Positions 36,925 to 49,838 of a stretch of 64,000 nt of DNA are shown piece after piece; within the stretch, counting starts at the first letter, position 1, and every line of letters starts with the position of its first letter. The notes beneath the pieces are model-generated. The model saw only the letters and a program-made list of their open reading frames with translations, was not told where the DNA came from and ran no database searches. The stretch is taken from NCBI GenBank assembly GCA_047601665.1, contig JASGIT010000001.1:992001-1056000 (forward strand). Reading direction: 5' to 3'. Both the position numbers and the translations under genes were made by a program. Source of the stretch: JASGIT01 sp047601665 (GTDB taxonomy: Bacteria > Pseudomonadota > Gammaproteobacteria > Burkholderiales > Burkholderiaceae_C).

Positions 36925-37812
36925 ATGCCCGCTCCCCGCATTCCGCCCATCCAGTCGCTGCTGGCCTTCGAGTCGGTGGCGCGCCTGCGCAGCGTGACGC
37001 TGGCGGCCGAGGAACTGAGCGTGACGCCCAGCGCGGTCAGCCACCGCCTGCGCCAGCTGGAATCGCAACTGGGGAGCAAGCTGTTCGTGCGCGGCGGCTT
37101 CAGCCTGGCGCCCGAGGGCGCGGCCTACCTGGCGCGCGTGCGCGAGGCCATAGCGGCCCTGCAGCAGATACCCGGCCAGAGCGATGCGCCCGCCGCCACG
37201 CGCCTGCGGGTGGCCGTGACGCCCACTTTCTCGCGCCAGCTGCTGCTGCCCAAGCTGGCGCTGTTCCGCCACGCCTACCCGGACATCGAACTGATGCTCC
37301 AGGTGGCCATCCCCATCAACAACGTGACGGCCGAGGAGGCCGACATCGAACTGCGCTTCGGCGCCGGGCCGTTCGCCGACCGCGAGTCCATGCACCTGCT
37401 CTCGGACGCGGTGTGCCCGGTGTGCAGCCCGGACTACCTGCACGAGGCGGGCCTCTTCGACGGCGGCTTCGAGACCGAGGAAGCCGTGCGCCGCGCCCGC
37501 CTGATCCGCTCGCCGCTGGAACCCTGGCACACCTGGTTCCGCGCCTGCGGCATCAACCTGCCGGAACCCGCCTCGGGCAACCAGTTCAACGACCTGGGGC
37601 TGGTGCTGGACGCGGCGGTGGCGGGCTTTGGCGTGGCGCTGATGCGCCTGAAGCTGGGCCAGAGCTGGCTGGACAGCGGCCGCCTGGTGCGCCTGTCGCG
37701 CCGCAGCGTTCCCTCGCCGCACGACTACCACCTGTGCTGGAAACCCGGCACGCTGGAGCGCTGGGAATGCGCGGCCTTCGTCGAATGGCTGCGCCAGGCC
37801 ATGCGCGATTGA
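36925..37812 (+). CDS. LysR-family regulator (GcvA-like)
   Basis: 295-residue regulator with N-terminal helix-turn-helix (LLAFESVARLRSVTLAAEELSVTPSAVSHRLRQLESQLG, about 11-49) and a LysR substrate domain. It sits between an SDR gene and the lactate permease gene, same strand. It may control the permease-dehydrogenase pair downstream; effector unknown. Confidence 0.87.
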   Translation: MPAPRIPPIQSLLAFESVARLRSVTLAAEELSVTPSAVSHRLRQLESQLGSKLFVRGGFSLAPEGAAYLARVREAIAALQQIPGQSDAPAATRLRVAVTPTFSRQLLLPKLALFRHAYPDIELMLQVAIPINNVTAEEADIELRFGAGPFADRESMHLLSDAVCPVCSPDYLHEAGLFDGGFETEEAVRRARLIRSPLEPWHTWFRACGINLPEPASGNQFNDLGLVLDAAVAGFGVALMRLKLGQSWLDSGRLVRLSRRSVPSPHDYHLCWKPGTLERWECAAFVEWLRQAMRD

Positions 37813-37922
37813 CCCTGGGTTGAAAATTCTTCACGCGCCGGGCCAGCGCATTTCACGCGGCCCGGGCGGCCGGATTTCTACAGTCATGCCCAAGAACATT
37901 TCTATTTCTTGGAGACAAACGC

Positions 37923-39584
37923 ATGACCTGGCAGCAGATCTACGACCCGTTCGGCAACATGTTCATATCCACCGCGCTGGCCGCGATTCCGGTGGTGGTG
38001 ATGCTGGTGTGCCTGGGCTTTCTTCACATCAAGGCACACATCGCCGCCGCGCTGGGCCTGCTGGCGGCCTTCGGGGTGGCCGTGTTCGCCTACGGTATGC
38101 CCGGCGGCATGGCCGCCCGCGCGGCCATGTACGGCGGCTTCACCGGGCTGCTGCCCATCGGCTGGATCGTGCTGAACATCATCTTCCTGCAGCAGCTGGC
38201 GGAGCAGAACGGCAGCTTCAAGGTGCTGCAGGATTCGCTCTCGGGCATCACCGAAGACCGGCGCATCCAGCTGCTGCTGATCGCGTTCTGCTTCGGCGCG
38301 TTCTTCGAGGGCGCGGCGGGCTTCGGCACACCGGTGGCGGTAACGGCGGGCATCCTGATCGGGCTGGGCTTTTCGCCGCTGGCCGCTTCGGGGCTGACGC
38401 TGATCGCCAACACCGCGCCGGTGGCCTTCGGCGCGCTAGGCACGCCGGTCATCACGCTGGCCAAGGTGCACGGCTATGACCTGATGGAAGTCACGGCCAT
38501 GATCGGCCGCCAGTTGCCCTTCTTCTCGCTGCTGGTGCCGTTCTGGCTGATCTGGGCCTTCGCGGGGCGCAAGGCCATGTGGGAGATCTGGCCCGCCATC
38601 CTGGTCACGGGGCTGTCGTTCGCCATTCCGCAGTACCTGGTGTCCAACTTCATCGGGCCGGAACTGGTGGACATCATCGCCGCGCTGGTGTCGATGGCGG
38701 CGCTGGTGCTGTTCCTGCGCGTGTGGCAGCCGCGCCGCATCTGGACGTCGCCCTCGCTCAAGGGGCACGCGGACGACGGCGGCGAGAGCCAGCCCGCCCA
38801 GCCCGTGCAGCGCCACACGCGCGCCGCGCTGGTGCGCGCCTGGCTGCCGTGGCTGATCCTGACGGTGTTCGTCTTCGTCTGGGGCCTGCCCTCGGTCAAG
38901 CGCGCGCTGGACGGCGTCTTCGCGCTGGCCTTCCCCATCGGCGGGCTGCACAACCTGATCGAGAAAATGCCGCCCGTGGCCGCCACGCCGCACAAGGAGG
39001 CCGCGGTGTACGTGCTCAACCTGCTGTCCACCACCGGCAGCGGCATCCTGCTGGCGGCGGTGCTCAGCGCGCTGGCCATGGGCTACCGCCCCGCCGAGAT
39101 CGTGCGCACCTTTTTCCGTACCGTGTGGCTGGTGCGCTACTCGCTGCTCACCATCGTGCTGATGCTGGCGCTGGGCACGCTCACGCGCTATTCGGGCACC
39201 GACATCACGCTGGGCCTGGCCTTTGCCAACACCGGCTGGCTCTACCCCTTCTTCGGCACGCTGATGGGCTGGATGGGCGTGGCGATGACGGGCTCGGACA
39301 CGGCCTCCAACGTGCTCTTCGGCGGTATGCAGAAGGTGGCCGCCGAGCAGCTGGGGCTGGCGGGCAACCTGATGGGCGCGGCCAACAGCTCGGGCGGGGT
39401 CATGGGCAAGATGATCGACGCGCAGTCCATCGTCGTCGCCTCCACCGCCACGCGCTGGTTCAACCGCGAGGGCGACATCCTGCGCTACGTGTTCTTCCAC
39501 TCGGTGGCGCTGGCCTGCCTGGTGGGTGTGTTCGTCACGCTGCAAGCCTATGTGTGGCCATTCACGGCGATGGTCGTGCGCTGA
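37923..39584 (+). CDS. lldP: L-lactate permease (LctP family)
   Basis: 553-residue, about 12-helix proton symporter for lactate and related 2-hydroxy acids. Family segments GAFFEGAAGFGTPVAVTAGILIGLGF (about 130-155) and GTPVITLAKVHG. The C-terminal half has GWMGVAMTGSDTASNVLFGGMQ and NSSGGVMGKMIDAQSIVVA. A TTGGAG motif precedes the ATG at 37923. It is 13 bases upstream of the lactate dehydrogenase gene, the classical lactate-utilisation pairing. Confidence 0.93.
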   Translation: MTWQQIYDPFGNMFISTALAAIPVVVMLVCLGFLHIKAHIAAALGLLAAFGVAVFAYGMPGGMAARAAMYGGFTGLLPIGWIVLNIIFLQQLAEQNGSFKVLQDSLSGITEDRRIQLLLIAFCFGAFFEGAAGFGTPVAVTAGILIGLGFSPLAASGLTLIANTAPVAFGALGTPVITLAKVHGYDLMEVTAMIGRQLPFFSLLVPFWLIWAFAGRKAMWEIWPAILVTGLSFAIPQYLVSNFIGPELVDIIAALVSMAALVLFLRVWQPRRIWTSPSLKGHADDGGESQPAQPVQRHTRAALVRAWLPWLILTVFVFVWGLPSVKRALDGVFALAFPIGGLHNLIEKMPPVAATPHKEAAVYVLNLLSTTGSGILLAAVLSALAMGYRPAEIVRTFFRTVWLVRYSLLTIVLMLALGTLTRYSGTDITLGLAFANTGWLYPFFGTLMGWMGVAMTGSDTASNVLFGGMQKVAAEQLGLAGNLMGAANSSGGVMGKMIDAQSIVVASTATRWFNREGDILRYVFFHSVALACLVGVFVTLQAYVWPFTAMVVR

Positions 39585-39597
39585 GGGGAGAAACGCG

Positions 39598-40746
39598 ATG
39601 AATCTGAAAAACTGCCACAACTTCCACGACTTCCGCCGCCTCGCGCAGCACCGGCTGCCCGCGCCCATCTTCGACTACATCGACGGCGGCGCGGACGACG
39701 AGACGACCCTACGCCGCAATACCGCCGCGTTCGAGGACTGCGACCTGGTGCCCAGCATCCTGCGCGGCGTGTCGGACGTGGACCTGTCCGTCACCGTGAT
39801 GGGCCAGAAGATCGACCTGCCCGTCTACCTCTCGCCCACCGCGCTGCAGCGCCTGTTCCACCACCAGGGCGAGCGCGCCACGGCGGCGGCGGCCGAGGCC
39901 TACGGCACGATGTTCGGCGTCTCGTCGCTGGGCACGGTGTCGATGGAGGAACTGGCCAAAAAGCACCGTAACCCGCAGGTCTACCAGTTCTACTTCCACA
40001 AAGACCGGGGGCTGAACCGCGCCATGATGCAAAAGGCCAAGGAATGCGGCATCAAGGTGATGATGCTGACGGTGGACAGCATCACCGGCGGCAACCGCGA
40101 GCGCGACCTGCGCACGGGCTTTTCCATCCCCTTCCGCCTCACGCTGGGCGGGCTGTACCAGTTCGCCGTCAAGCCCGCCTGGGGCATCAACTACGTCACG
40201 CACGAAAAATTCAGCCTGCCGCAGCTCGACGCCCACATCGACATGAAGGGCGACACGCTGAGCATTGGCCGCTACTTCACCGAGATGCTCGACCCATCGA
40301 TGAACTGGGACGACGTGGCGCAGATGGTGGCCGAGTGGGGCGGCCCGTTCTGCCTGAAGGGCGTGATGAGCGTGGAAGACGCGCGGCGGGCGGCGGACAT
40401 CGGCTGCACGGGCATCGTGCTGTCCAACCACGGCGGGCGGCAACTCGACGGCTCTCGCTCCGCGTTCGACCAGCTCGACGAAATCGTGCAGGCCGTGGGC
40501 GACCGGCTGGACGTGATGATCGACGGCGGCATCCAGCGCGGCACCCACGTGGTCAAGGCGCTGTCGCTGGGGGCCAAGGCCGTGGGGCTGGGCCGCTACT
40601 ACCTGTTCCCACTGGCGGCGGCGGGGCAGGCGGGCATCGAGCGTGCGCTCGGCCAGCTCAAGGCCGAGATCGTGCGCGACATGCGCCTGATGGGCGCGCG
40701 CAGCGTGGCCGACCTGGGCCGGGGGAATCTGCGCTTTCGGGGCTGA
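39598..40746 (+). CDS. lldD: FMN-dependent L-lactate dehydrogenase (2-hydroxy-acid oxidase family)
   Basis: 382-residue flavoenzyme oxidising L-lactate to pyruvate with electrons to quinone. N-terminal PIFDYIDGGADDETTLRRN (about 22-40), PTALQRLFHHQGE, and the active-site SNHGGRQLDGSRS with catalytic histidine and arginine (about 279-291), then DGGIQRGTHVVKAL. ATG at 39598 has an AGGGGAG site. Spacing and direction place it in an operon with the permease. Mandelate-type substrates are less likely given the neighbour. Confidence 0.92.
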   Translation: MNLKNCHNFHDFRRLAQHRLPAPIFDYIDGGADDETTLRRNTAAFEDCDLVPSILRGVSDVDLSVTVMGQKIDLPVYLSPTALQRLFHHQGERATAAAAEAYGTMFGVSSLGTVSMEELAKKHRNPQVYQFYFHKDRGLNRAMMQKAKECGIKVMMLTVDSITGGNRERDLRTGFSIPFRLTLGGLYQFAVKPAWGINYVTHEKFSLPQLDAHIDMKGDTLSIGRYFTEMLDPSMNWDDVAQMVAEWGGPFCLKGVMSVEDARRAADIGCTGIVLSNHGGRQLDGSRSAFDQLDEIVQAVGDRLDVMIDGGIQRGTHVVKALSLGAKAVGLGRYYLFPLAAAGQAGIERALGQLKAEIVRDMRLMGARSVADLGRGNLRFRG

Positions 40747-40754
40747 GTTGCCGG

Positions 40755-41942
40755 TCAGCAGGTTTCCGCGAACAACTCGCGGCCAATCAACATGCGGCGG
40801 ATTTCGCTGGTGCCCGCGCCAATCTCGTAGAGCTTGGCGTCGCGCCACAGGCGGCCCAGCGGGTATTCGTTGATGTAGCCATTGCCCCCGTGGATTTGCA
40901 GGCCCTCGCCCGCCATCCACGTGGCCTTTTCGGCGCACCACAGAATCACGCTCGCGCAGTCCTTGCGCACCTGGCGCACGTGCTCCTGGCCCAGCAAATC
41001 CAGGTTCTTCGCTACCGTGTAGGCAAACGAGCGGCCTGCCTGCAAGGTGGTGTACATGTCGGCCACCTTGCCCTGGATCAGCTGGAACTCGCCAATGCTC
41101 TGGCCGAACTGCCTGCGGTCGTGGATGTAGGGCACCACGTTGTCCATCACCGCCTGCATGATGCCCAGCGGCCCGCCCGTGAGCACGGCGCGCTCATAGT
41201 CCAGCCCGCTCATCAGCACCCTGGCCCCGTTGTTCACGCCGCCCAGCACATTCTCGGCAGGCACCTCCACGTTCTGGAACACCAATTCACCCGTGTGGCT
41301 GCCGCGCATCCCCAGCTTGTCGAGCTTCTGCGCAATCGAAAAGCCCTTCATCCCCTTTTCAATGAGGAAAGCCGTCACGCCACGCGCTCCCAGCTCCGGC
41401 TCGGTCTTGGCGTAGACCACCAGCGTGTCGGCGTCCGGCCCATTGGTGATCCACATCTTGGAGCCGTTGAGCAGGTAATAGCCGCCCTTGTCCTCGGCCT
41501 TCAGCTTCATGCTGATCACGTCCGACCCCGCCCCCGGCTCACTCATGGCCAGCGCGCCCACGTGCTCGCCGCTGATCAGCTTGGGCAGGTACCTGGCTTT
41601 CTGCGCCGCATTGCCATTGCGGTTGATCTGGTTCACGCACAGGTTGCTGTGCGCGCCATACGACAGGCCCACGGACGCGCTCGCGCGCGAGATTTCCTCC
41701 ATCGCCACCATGTGGGCCAGATAGCCCATGCTGGCGCCGCCATACTGCTCGGAAACGGTGATGCCCAGCACGCCCAACTCGCCCAACTTGCGCCACAGGT
41801 GCATGGGGAACTGGTCGTTCTTGTCGATCTCGGCAGCCAGCGGAGCGATCTGCTCCTGCGCGAAGGCGTGCACCGCGTCGCGCAGCGCGTCGATGTCTTC
41901 GCCCAGTTGGAAATCCAGGCCCGGCAGGGTCGATGTGCTCAT
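40755..41942 (-). CDS. liuA: Isovaleryl-CoA dehydrogenase
   Basis: 395-residue acyl-CoA dehydrogenase that oxidises isovaleryl-CoA to 3-methylcrotonyl-CoA, the step before the carboxylase encoded at 5-12 kb. The catalytic glutamate lies in the internal position used by IVD (MSGLDYERAVLTGGPLGIMQ, about 245-264). Also visible are ALAMSEPGAGSDVISMKLKA, KMWITNGPDAD and QIHGGNGYINEYPLGRLWRDAKLYEIGAGTSEIRRM. ATG has AGGAGATAAGC before it. The liu operon normally begins with this gene; here it is alone, more than 28 kb away, next to a metallo-beta-lactamase-fold gene. Confidence 0.93.
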   Translation of the reverse strand: MSTSTLPGLDFQLGEDIDALRDAVHAFAQEQIAPLAAEIDKNDQFPMHLWRKLGELGVLGITVSEQYGGASMGYLAHMVAMEEISRASASVGLSYGAHSNLCVNQINRNGNAAQKARYLPKLISGEHVGALAMSEPGAGSDVISMKLKAEDKGGYYLLNGSKMWITNGPDADTLVVYAKTEPELGARGVTAFLIEKGMKGFSIAQKLDKLGMRGSHTGELVFQNVEVPAENVLGGVNNGARVLMSGLDYERAVLTGGPLGIMQAVMDNVVPYIHDRRQFGQSIGEFQLIQGKVADMYTTLQAGRSFAYTVAKNLDLLGQEHVRQVRKDCASVILWCAEKATWMAGEGLQIHGGNGYINEYPLGRLWRDAKLYEIGAGTSEIRRMLIGRELFAETC

Positions 41943-42057
41943 GCTTATCTCCTCGGATGTTTTGCTACGCCAACGCGACATATGCCGTGACCGGACTCCC
42001 CAAGAATGGGCGTTGCGCTCACATGTACGTCCGGAAATCCTATCCCACACGGCCCCT

Positions 42058-43104
42058 ATGAATCCCCTGGAACACGAAATTGACTACCCTCTGGGCGACA
42101 CTCTGCCCGCTACAGGCCGCTGCATCGAAATTGCGCCCGGCGTGAAGTGGGTCCGCATGGCGCTGCCCTTTGCGCTCGACCACATCAACCTCTGGCTGCT
42201 GCGCGACGGCGATGGCTGGACGGCGATTGACTGCTGCATCGCCAGCGACACCACGCGCGCGCAGTGGGAGCAGATCTTCCAGAACGAACTGGAGGGCCTG
42301 CCCATCCGGCGCATCCTCGTCACCCACATGCACCCTGACCACGTCGGCCTGGCCTATTGGCTCTGCGAGCGCTGGCAAGCCCCCTTGTGGATCAGCGCCA
42401 CCGACTACAACGTGGCCCGCGTCGCCTGCTACGACCGCATGGCCTTTGGCGGGCAGAGCGGCATCGACTTCTTCAGCCAGCACGGCCTGCGGGACCCGGA
42501 CTTCCTGGCCCATGTGCGTGGCCGAGGCGCCTACTACCCCACCCTCGTCCCCGAACTGCCGCGCAGCTACCGCCGCCTGATGGATGGCGATCGCATCCCC
42601 ATCGGAGAGAACACCTGGCAATGCATCGCAGGCTACGGCCACGCGCCCGAACACATGGCGCTGTATTGCGCGGACCTGAGCGTGCTGATCAGCGGAGACA
42701 TGGTGCTGCCCCGTATTTCCACCAACGTGAGCGTCAACGCGGTAGAGCCCGAAGCCGACCCGCTGGGGCTGTTTCTGGACTCGTTGCAGCGTTACCTCGT
42801 ATTGCCTGAATCCACCTACACCCTGCCCTCGCACGGCAAACCATTCCACGGCCTGCACCGTCGTATTCGACAGCTGCAGCAGCACCACGCCGATCGCCTG
42901 GAAGAAGTGCGTGTGGCGTGCCGAAGCAGGCCCATCTCGGCGGCAGATGTCATGGGCTTCATGTTCCGCAGAAACTTGGGCGTCCATGAGCAGACTTTTG
43001 CCCTGGGCGAATCTTTGGCGCACCTTCACCGCCTGTGGCACCTGGGCGAAGTGCAACGGTCACGGGACGCCAAAGGCGTGTACCGCTTCTTTTATACGCC
43101 CTAA
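42058..43104 (+). CDS. Metallo-beta-lactamase-fold hydrolase
   Basis: 348-residue MBL-fold protein. Metal ligands THMHPDHVG (HxHxDH, about 90-98), H in YGHAPEHMALY (about 195), D in LISGDMVLP (about 215) and a final H in LPSHGKPFHG. A C-terminal winged-helix-like cap (RRIRQLQQHHADRLEEV...) follows, as in hydrolases such as RNase BN-fold lactonase/thioesterase types. Often linked with branched-chain acyl-CoA loci; here it is divergent from isovaleryl-CoA dehydrogenase (115 bases between starts). Acyl-CoA thioesterase is possible but unproven. Confidence 0.85.
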   Translation: MNPLEHEIDYPLGDTLPATGRCIEIAPGVKWVRMALPFALDHINLWLLRDGDGWTAIDCCIASDTTRAQWEQIFQNELEGLPIRRILVTHMHPDHVGLAYWLCERWQAPLWISATDYNVARVACYDRMAFGGQSGIDFFSQHGLRDPDFLAHVRGRGAYYPTLVPELPRSYRRLMDGDRIPIGENTWQCIAGYGHAPEHMALYCADLSVLISGDMVLPRISTNVSVNAVEPEADPLGLFLDSLQRYLVLPESTYTLPSHGKPFHGLHRRIRQLQQHHADRLEEVRVACRSRPISAADVMGFMFRRNLGVHEQTFALGESLAHLHRLWHLGEVQRSRDAKGVYRFFYTP

Positions 43105-43112
43105 AAACAAAA

Positions 43113-43142
43113 CCCCCAGCACCGGATGGATGCTGGGGGTTT
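43113..43142. terminator. Bidirectional rho-independent terminator
   Basis: CCCCCAGCA (43113-43121), 9-base loop, TGCTGGGGG (43131-43139), with TTT after on the plus strand and A-rich sequence before (AAAAACAAAA), which reads as a T-tract for the minus strand. Ends the MBL-fold gene on the plus strand and the rRNA operon on the minus strand. Confidence 0.9.
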
Positions 43143-43154
43143 GTCGCTGTAAGA

Positions 43155-43268
43155 GCCTGACGATGACCTACTTTCACACGGGGATCCGCACTATCATCGG
43201 CGCAAAGTCGTTTCACTGTCCTGTTCGGGATGGGAAGGAGTGGTACCAACTTGCTATGGTCATCAGGC
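43155..43268 (-). rRNA. rrf: 5S ribosomal RNA
   Basis: About 114 nt, self-complementary ends (GCCTGATGACC... and ...GTCATCGTCAGGC on the minus strand), with the internal CCCATCCCGAACAGGACAGTG loop of 5S RNA. Downstream of 23S in the operon; ends are estimated from the terminal stem. Confidence 0.93.
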
Positions 43269-43392
43269 ATAACTGGTTGCTGCCCTGGTGTTTGGTCAGG
43301 GCGACGAATTCATAGAGTCTGGTCAGCTTTTATTTCGATTGCGTTCTTGGCATAACTCTTCGACATCCTTAGCGGTCTGTCAAAGTTATAGG

Positions 43393-46266
<2,874 letters not shown>

Positions 46267-46614
46267 TATAACTTTGACTTCTCTTGCGAGAATCCGCCGT
46301 TTGTTTTCAAGGACTTGCGAGGTCTTTCACCTCGCGCGTTATGCCGTAATGTGAATTTTTCTTCGATTCCATCTTGCGATGGTCTCTTGAGAACTATTCG
46401 TCATTACTTGAACAAAACAAAGTTTCGTTCGTTTTGACGCAATCAAAAAAGTTGCTGGCGGCACGGTGCAGTATCTTTCGATTTCTGCTTTCCGCCAGCA
46501 ACGCTGATTCGACTCTATGAATTTTTAAAGAACAGCCGTGTTGTTCGCGAGTTATCTCGCTTCAACAGCAAAGTGGCCTCTCGCGAAGCCGCTTTGGTGT
46601 TGACTTGGATAAGT
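46267..46614 (-). other. Internal transcribed spacer, tRNA-Ala to 23S
   Basis: 348-base spacer with no open frame of interest. It holds a boxA-like antitermination element (minus strand TGTTCTTTAAAAAT at 46521-46534) and AT-rich sequence before 23S, including the 5' arm of the 23S processing stem. Confidence 0.75.
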
Positions 46615-46690
46615 TGGTGGAGGATGACGGGATCGAACCGACGACCCCCTGCTTGCAAAGCAGGTGCTCTCCCAGCTGAGCTAATCCCCC
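46615..46690 (-). tRNA. tRNA-Ala (TGC)
   Basis: 76 nt including encoded CCA: minus strand GGGGGATTAGCTCAGCTGGG ... CTTTGCAAGC anticodon loop (TGC) ... GGTTCGATCCCGTCATCCTCCACCA end. Canonical position in the 16S-23S spacer. Confidence 0.97.
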
Positions 46691-46721
46691 GGGATTTCCT
46701 TCTCACCAGGTATTGGAAGTT

Positions 46722-46798
46722 TGGTGGGTCTAGTTGGGCTCGAACCAACGACCCCCGCCTTATCAAGACGGTGCTCTAACCAGCTGAGCTACAGACCC
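46722..46798 (-). tRNA. tRNA-Ile (GAT)
   Basis: 77 nt with encoded CCA: minus strand GGGTCTGTAGCTCAGCTGG, anticodon loop CTTGATAAG (GAT), end GGTTCGAGCCCAACTAGACC + CACCA. Between 16S and tRNA-Ala in the operon. Confidence 0.97.
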
Positions 46799-46891
46799 AT
46801 TCCTCGGCCGCCTTCGCTTGTCGCTCGAGCTTCCTTGGCTTGTTCCAACAACCGATAAGTGTGGGCGTTCAATTTGAACAGCTTGTTTTCC

Positions 46892-48423
<1,532 letters not shown>

Positions 48424-48632
48424 ATCTTGAATTTTTAAGGTCTTTCGACCCACTCATAAAAACGGAATTGAAGTGAACTTCACTTCTTTTCTCATGAGCG
48501 TTTGATAGTTCCGAAGAACTTTGGCTGCTCGCCTCAAACGCCCACGCTTATCGGCTGTATGTTTTTAAGGTACCGCAAGAAGCAGATTTCTCTTTCCTTC
48601 TTGCTGACTCACTGCAATCAGCGAAGCCTTAG

Positions 48633-48662
48633 ATTCTAGCACGATTTTTGAAGTTTCGGCAA
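48633..48662 (-). promoter_or_regulatory. rRNA operon promoter module 1
   Basis: On the minus strand TTGCCG, 18 bases, TAGAAT (-10 at 48633-48638, extended TGC just before it), followed by AAGGCTTCGCTG (48619-48630). About 200 bases before 16S. Confidence 0.65.
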
Positions 48663-48752
48663 AACTTTTTGATTTCTTTCGAAATCCGCAGACCTCTCAG
48701 TCCGCTTTCACCATCAACCAGATCAACAACCCAGTCATCAGCGAAGCCTTGC

Positions 48753-48782
48753 ATTGTACATCGTTTTTCAACCTGCTTGCAA
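48753..48782 (-). promoter_or_regulatory. rRNA operon promoter module 2
   Basis: On the minus strand TTGCAA, 18 bases, TACAAT (48753-48758), followed by AAGGCTTCGCTG (48739-48750); same layout as module 1, 120 bases upstream. Confidence 0.65.
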
Positions 48783-48859
48783 GGATGAGAAGAAAATTTT
48801 AAATCCTCTTCTCAACCCCGCCATCCGACCACCGAAGCAGCTCTGAACAGCGAAGCCTG

Positions 48860-49819
48860 CTAGTCTAGCACAGAAATTTTGACCGCTTGCTCCAGCGCAT
48901 CGACAAAAAGTGCAGCGACGTCGCAGCCGGTCTGGTCGAAGATTTCCTGGAAGCAGGTGGGGCTGGTGACGTTGATCTCGGTGATGCAGTCGCCGATGAC
49001 ATCCACGCCGGCGAGCAGCAGCCCGCGTTGCAGCAGGATAGGGCCGAGGGCGTTGCCTATGTCCTGGTCGCGCGCGGACAGCGGCTGGGCCACGCCCTTG
49101 CCGCCTGCGGCGAGGTTGCCGCGCACTTCGCTGCCCTGGGGGATGCGGGCCAGGCAGTAGGGCACGGGCTTGCCGCCGATGATGAGCACGCGCTTGTCGC
49201 CTGCGGCGATCTCGGGCAGGAATTTCTGCACCATGACGCTTTGCGCGCCGCCCTGGTTCAGGGTTTCGATGATGCTGCCGAGGTTGAGCCCGTCCGCCTT
49301 GACGCGGAAGATGCCCATGCCGCCCATGCCGTCGAGCGGCTTGAGGATGATGTCCTGGTGTTCGACGTGGAAGGCGCGGATGCGCGCGGCGTCGCGGGTG
49401 ACGAGCGTGGGGCCGATGAATTGGGGGAATTCCATCACGGCCAGCTTTTCGGGGTGGTCGCGCAGCGATGCGGGCTTGTTGAAGACTTTGGCACCGTCGC
49501 GCTCGGCCTGTTCGAGCAGGTGGGTGGCGTAGAAGTATTCGCTGTCGAACGGCGGGTCCTTGCGCATGAGGACGGCGTCGAAGCCGGCCAGCGCCGCCTG
49601 GCCTTCGGACTGGGTGGTGAACCAGTCGTCCGCGTGGCCGGTGAGCGCGATGTGGCGCACGTGCGCCGACACCAGGGCGCCGCGCTGCCACCAGATGTCC
49701 TGCGGCTCGCAGGCGGCGATGGTGTGGCCGCGGCGCTGGGCCTCGCGCATCATGGCGAAGGTGGTGTCCTTGTAGGTCTTGAACGATTCCAGCGGGTCGG
49801 CGACGAAAAGCAGCTTCAT
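48860..49819 (-). CDS. gshB: Glutathione synthetase
   Basis: 319-residue ATP-grasp enzyme joining glycine to gamma-glutamylcysteine (E. coli GshB is 316). N-terminus MKLLFVADPLESFKTYKDTTFAMM; MRKDPPFDSEYFYATHLLE; ATP-grasp segments DIILKPLDGMGGMGIFRV and GGKGVAQPLSARD; C-terminal DVIGDCITEINVTSPTCFQEI. Upstream frame (TTG-type starts near 49864) is not in family. It lies behind benE with 19 bases between and is the gene immediately before the rRNA promoters. Confidence 0.95.
   Translation of the reverse strand: MKLLFVADPLESFKTYKDTTFAMMREAQRRGHTIAACEPQDIWWQRGALVSAHVRHIALTGHADDWFTTQSEGQAALAGFDAVLMRKDPPFDSEYFYATHLLEQAERDGAKVFNKPASLRDHPEKLAVMEFPQFIGPTLVTRDAARIRAFHVEHQDIILKPLDGMGGMGIFRVKADGLNLGSIIETLNQGGAQSVMVQKFLPEIAAGDKRVLIIGGKPVPYCLARIPQGSEVRGNLAAGGKGVAQPLSARDQDIGNALGPILLQRGLLLAGVDVIGDCITEINVTSPTCFQEIFDQTGCDVAALFVDALEQAVKISVLD
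48862..48892 (-). promoter_or_regulatory. Possible rRNA operon promoter module 3
   Basis: Minus strand TGC-TAGACT (-10 at 48862-48867) followed by CAGGCTTCGCTG (48848-48859). The -35 is weak (GAGCAA). It overlaps the end of gshB, whose TAG stop is at 48860-48862. Confidence 0.5.
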
Positions 49820-49838
49820 ATCTATAGAGGTCTTGAGA

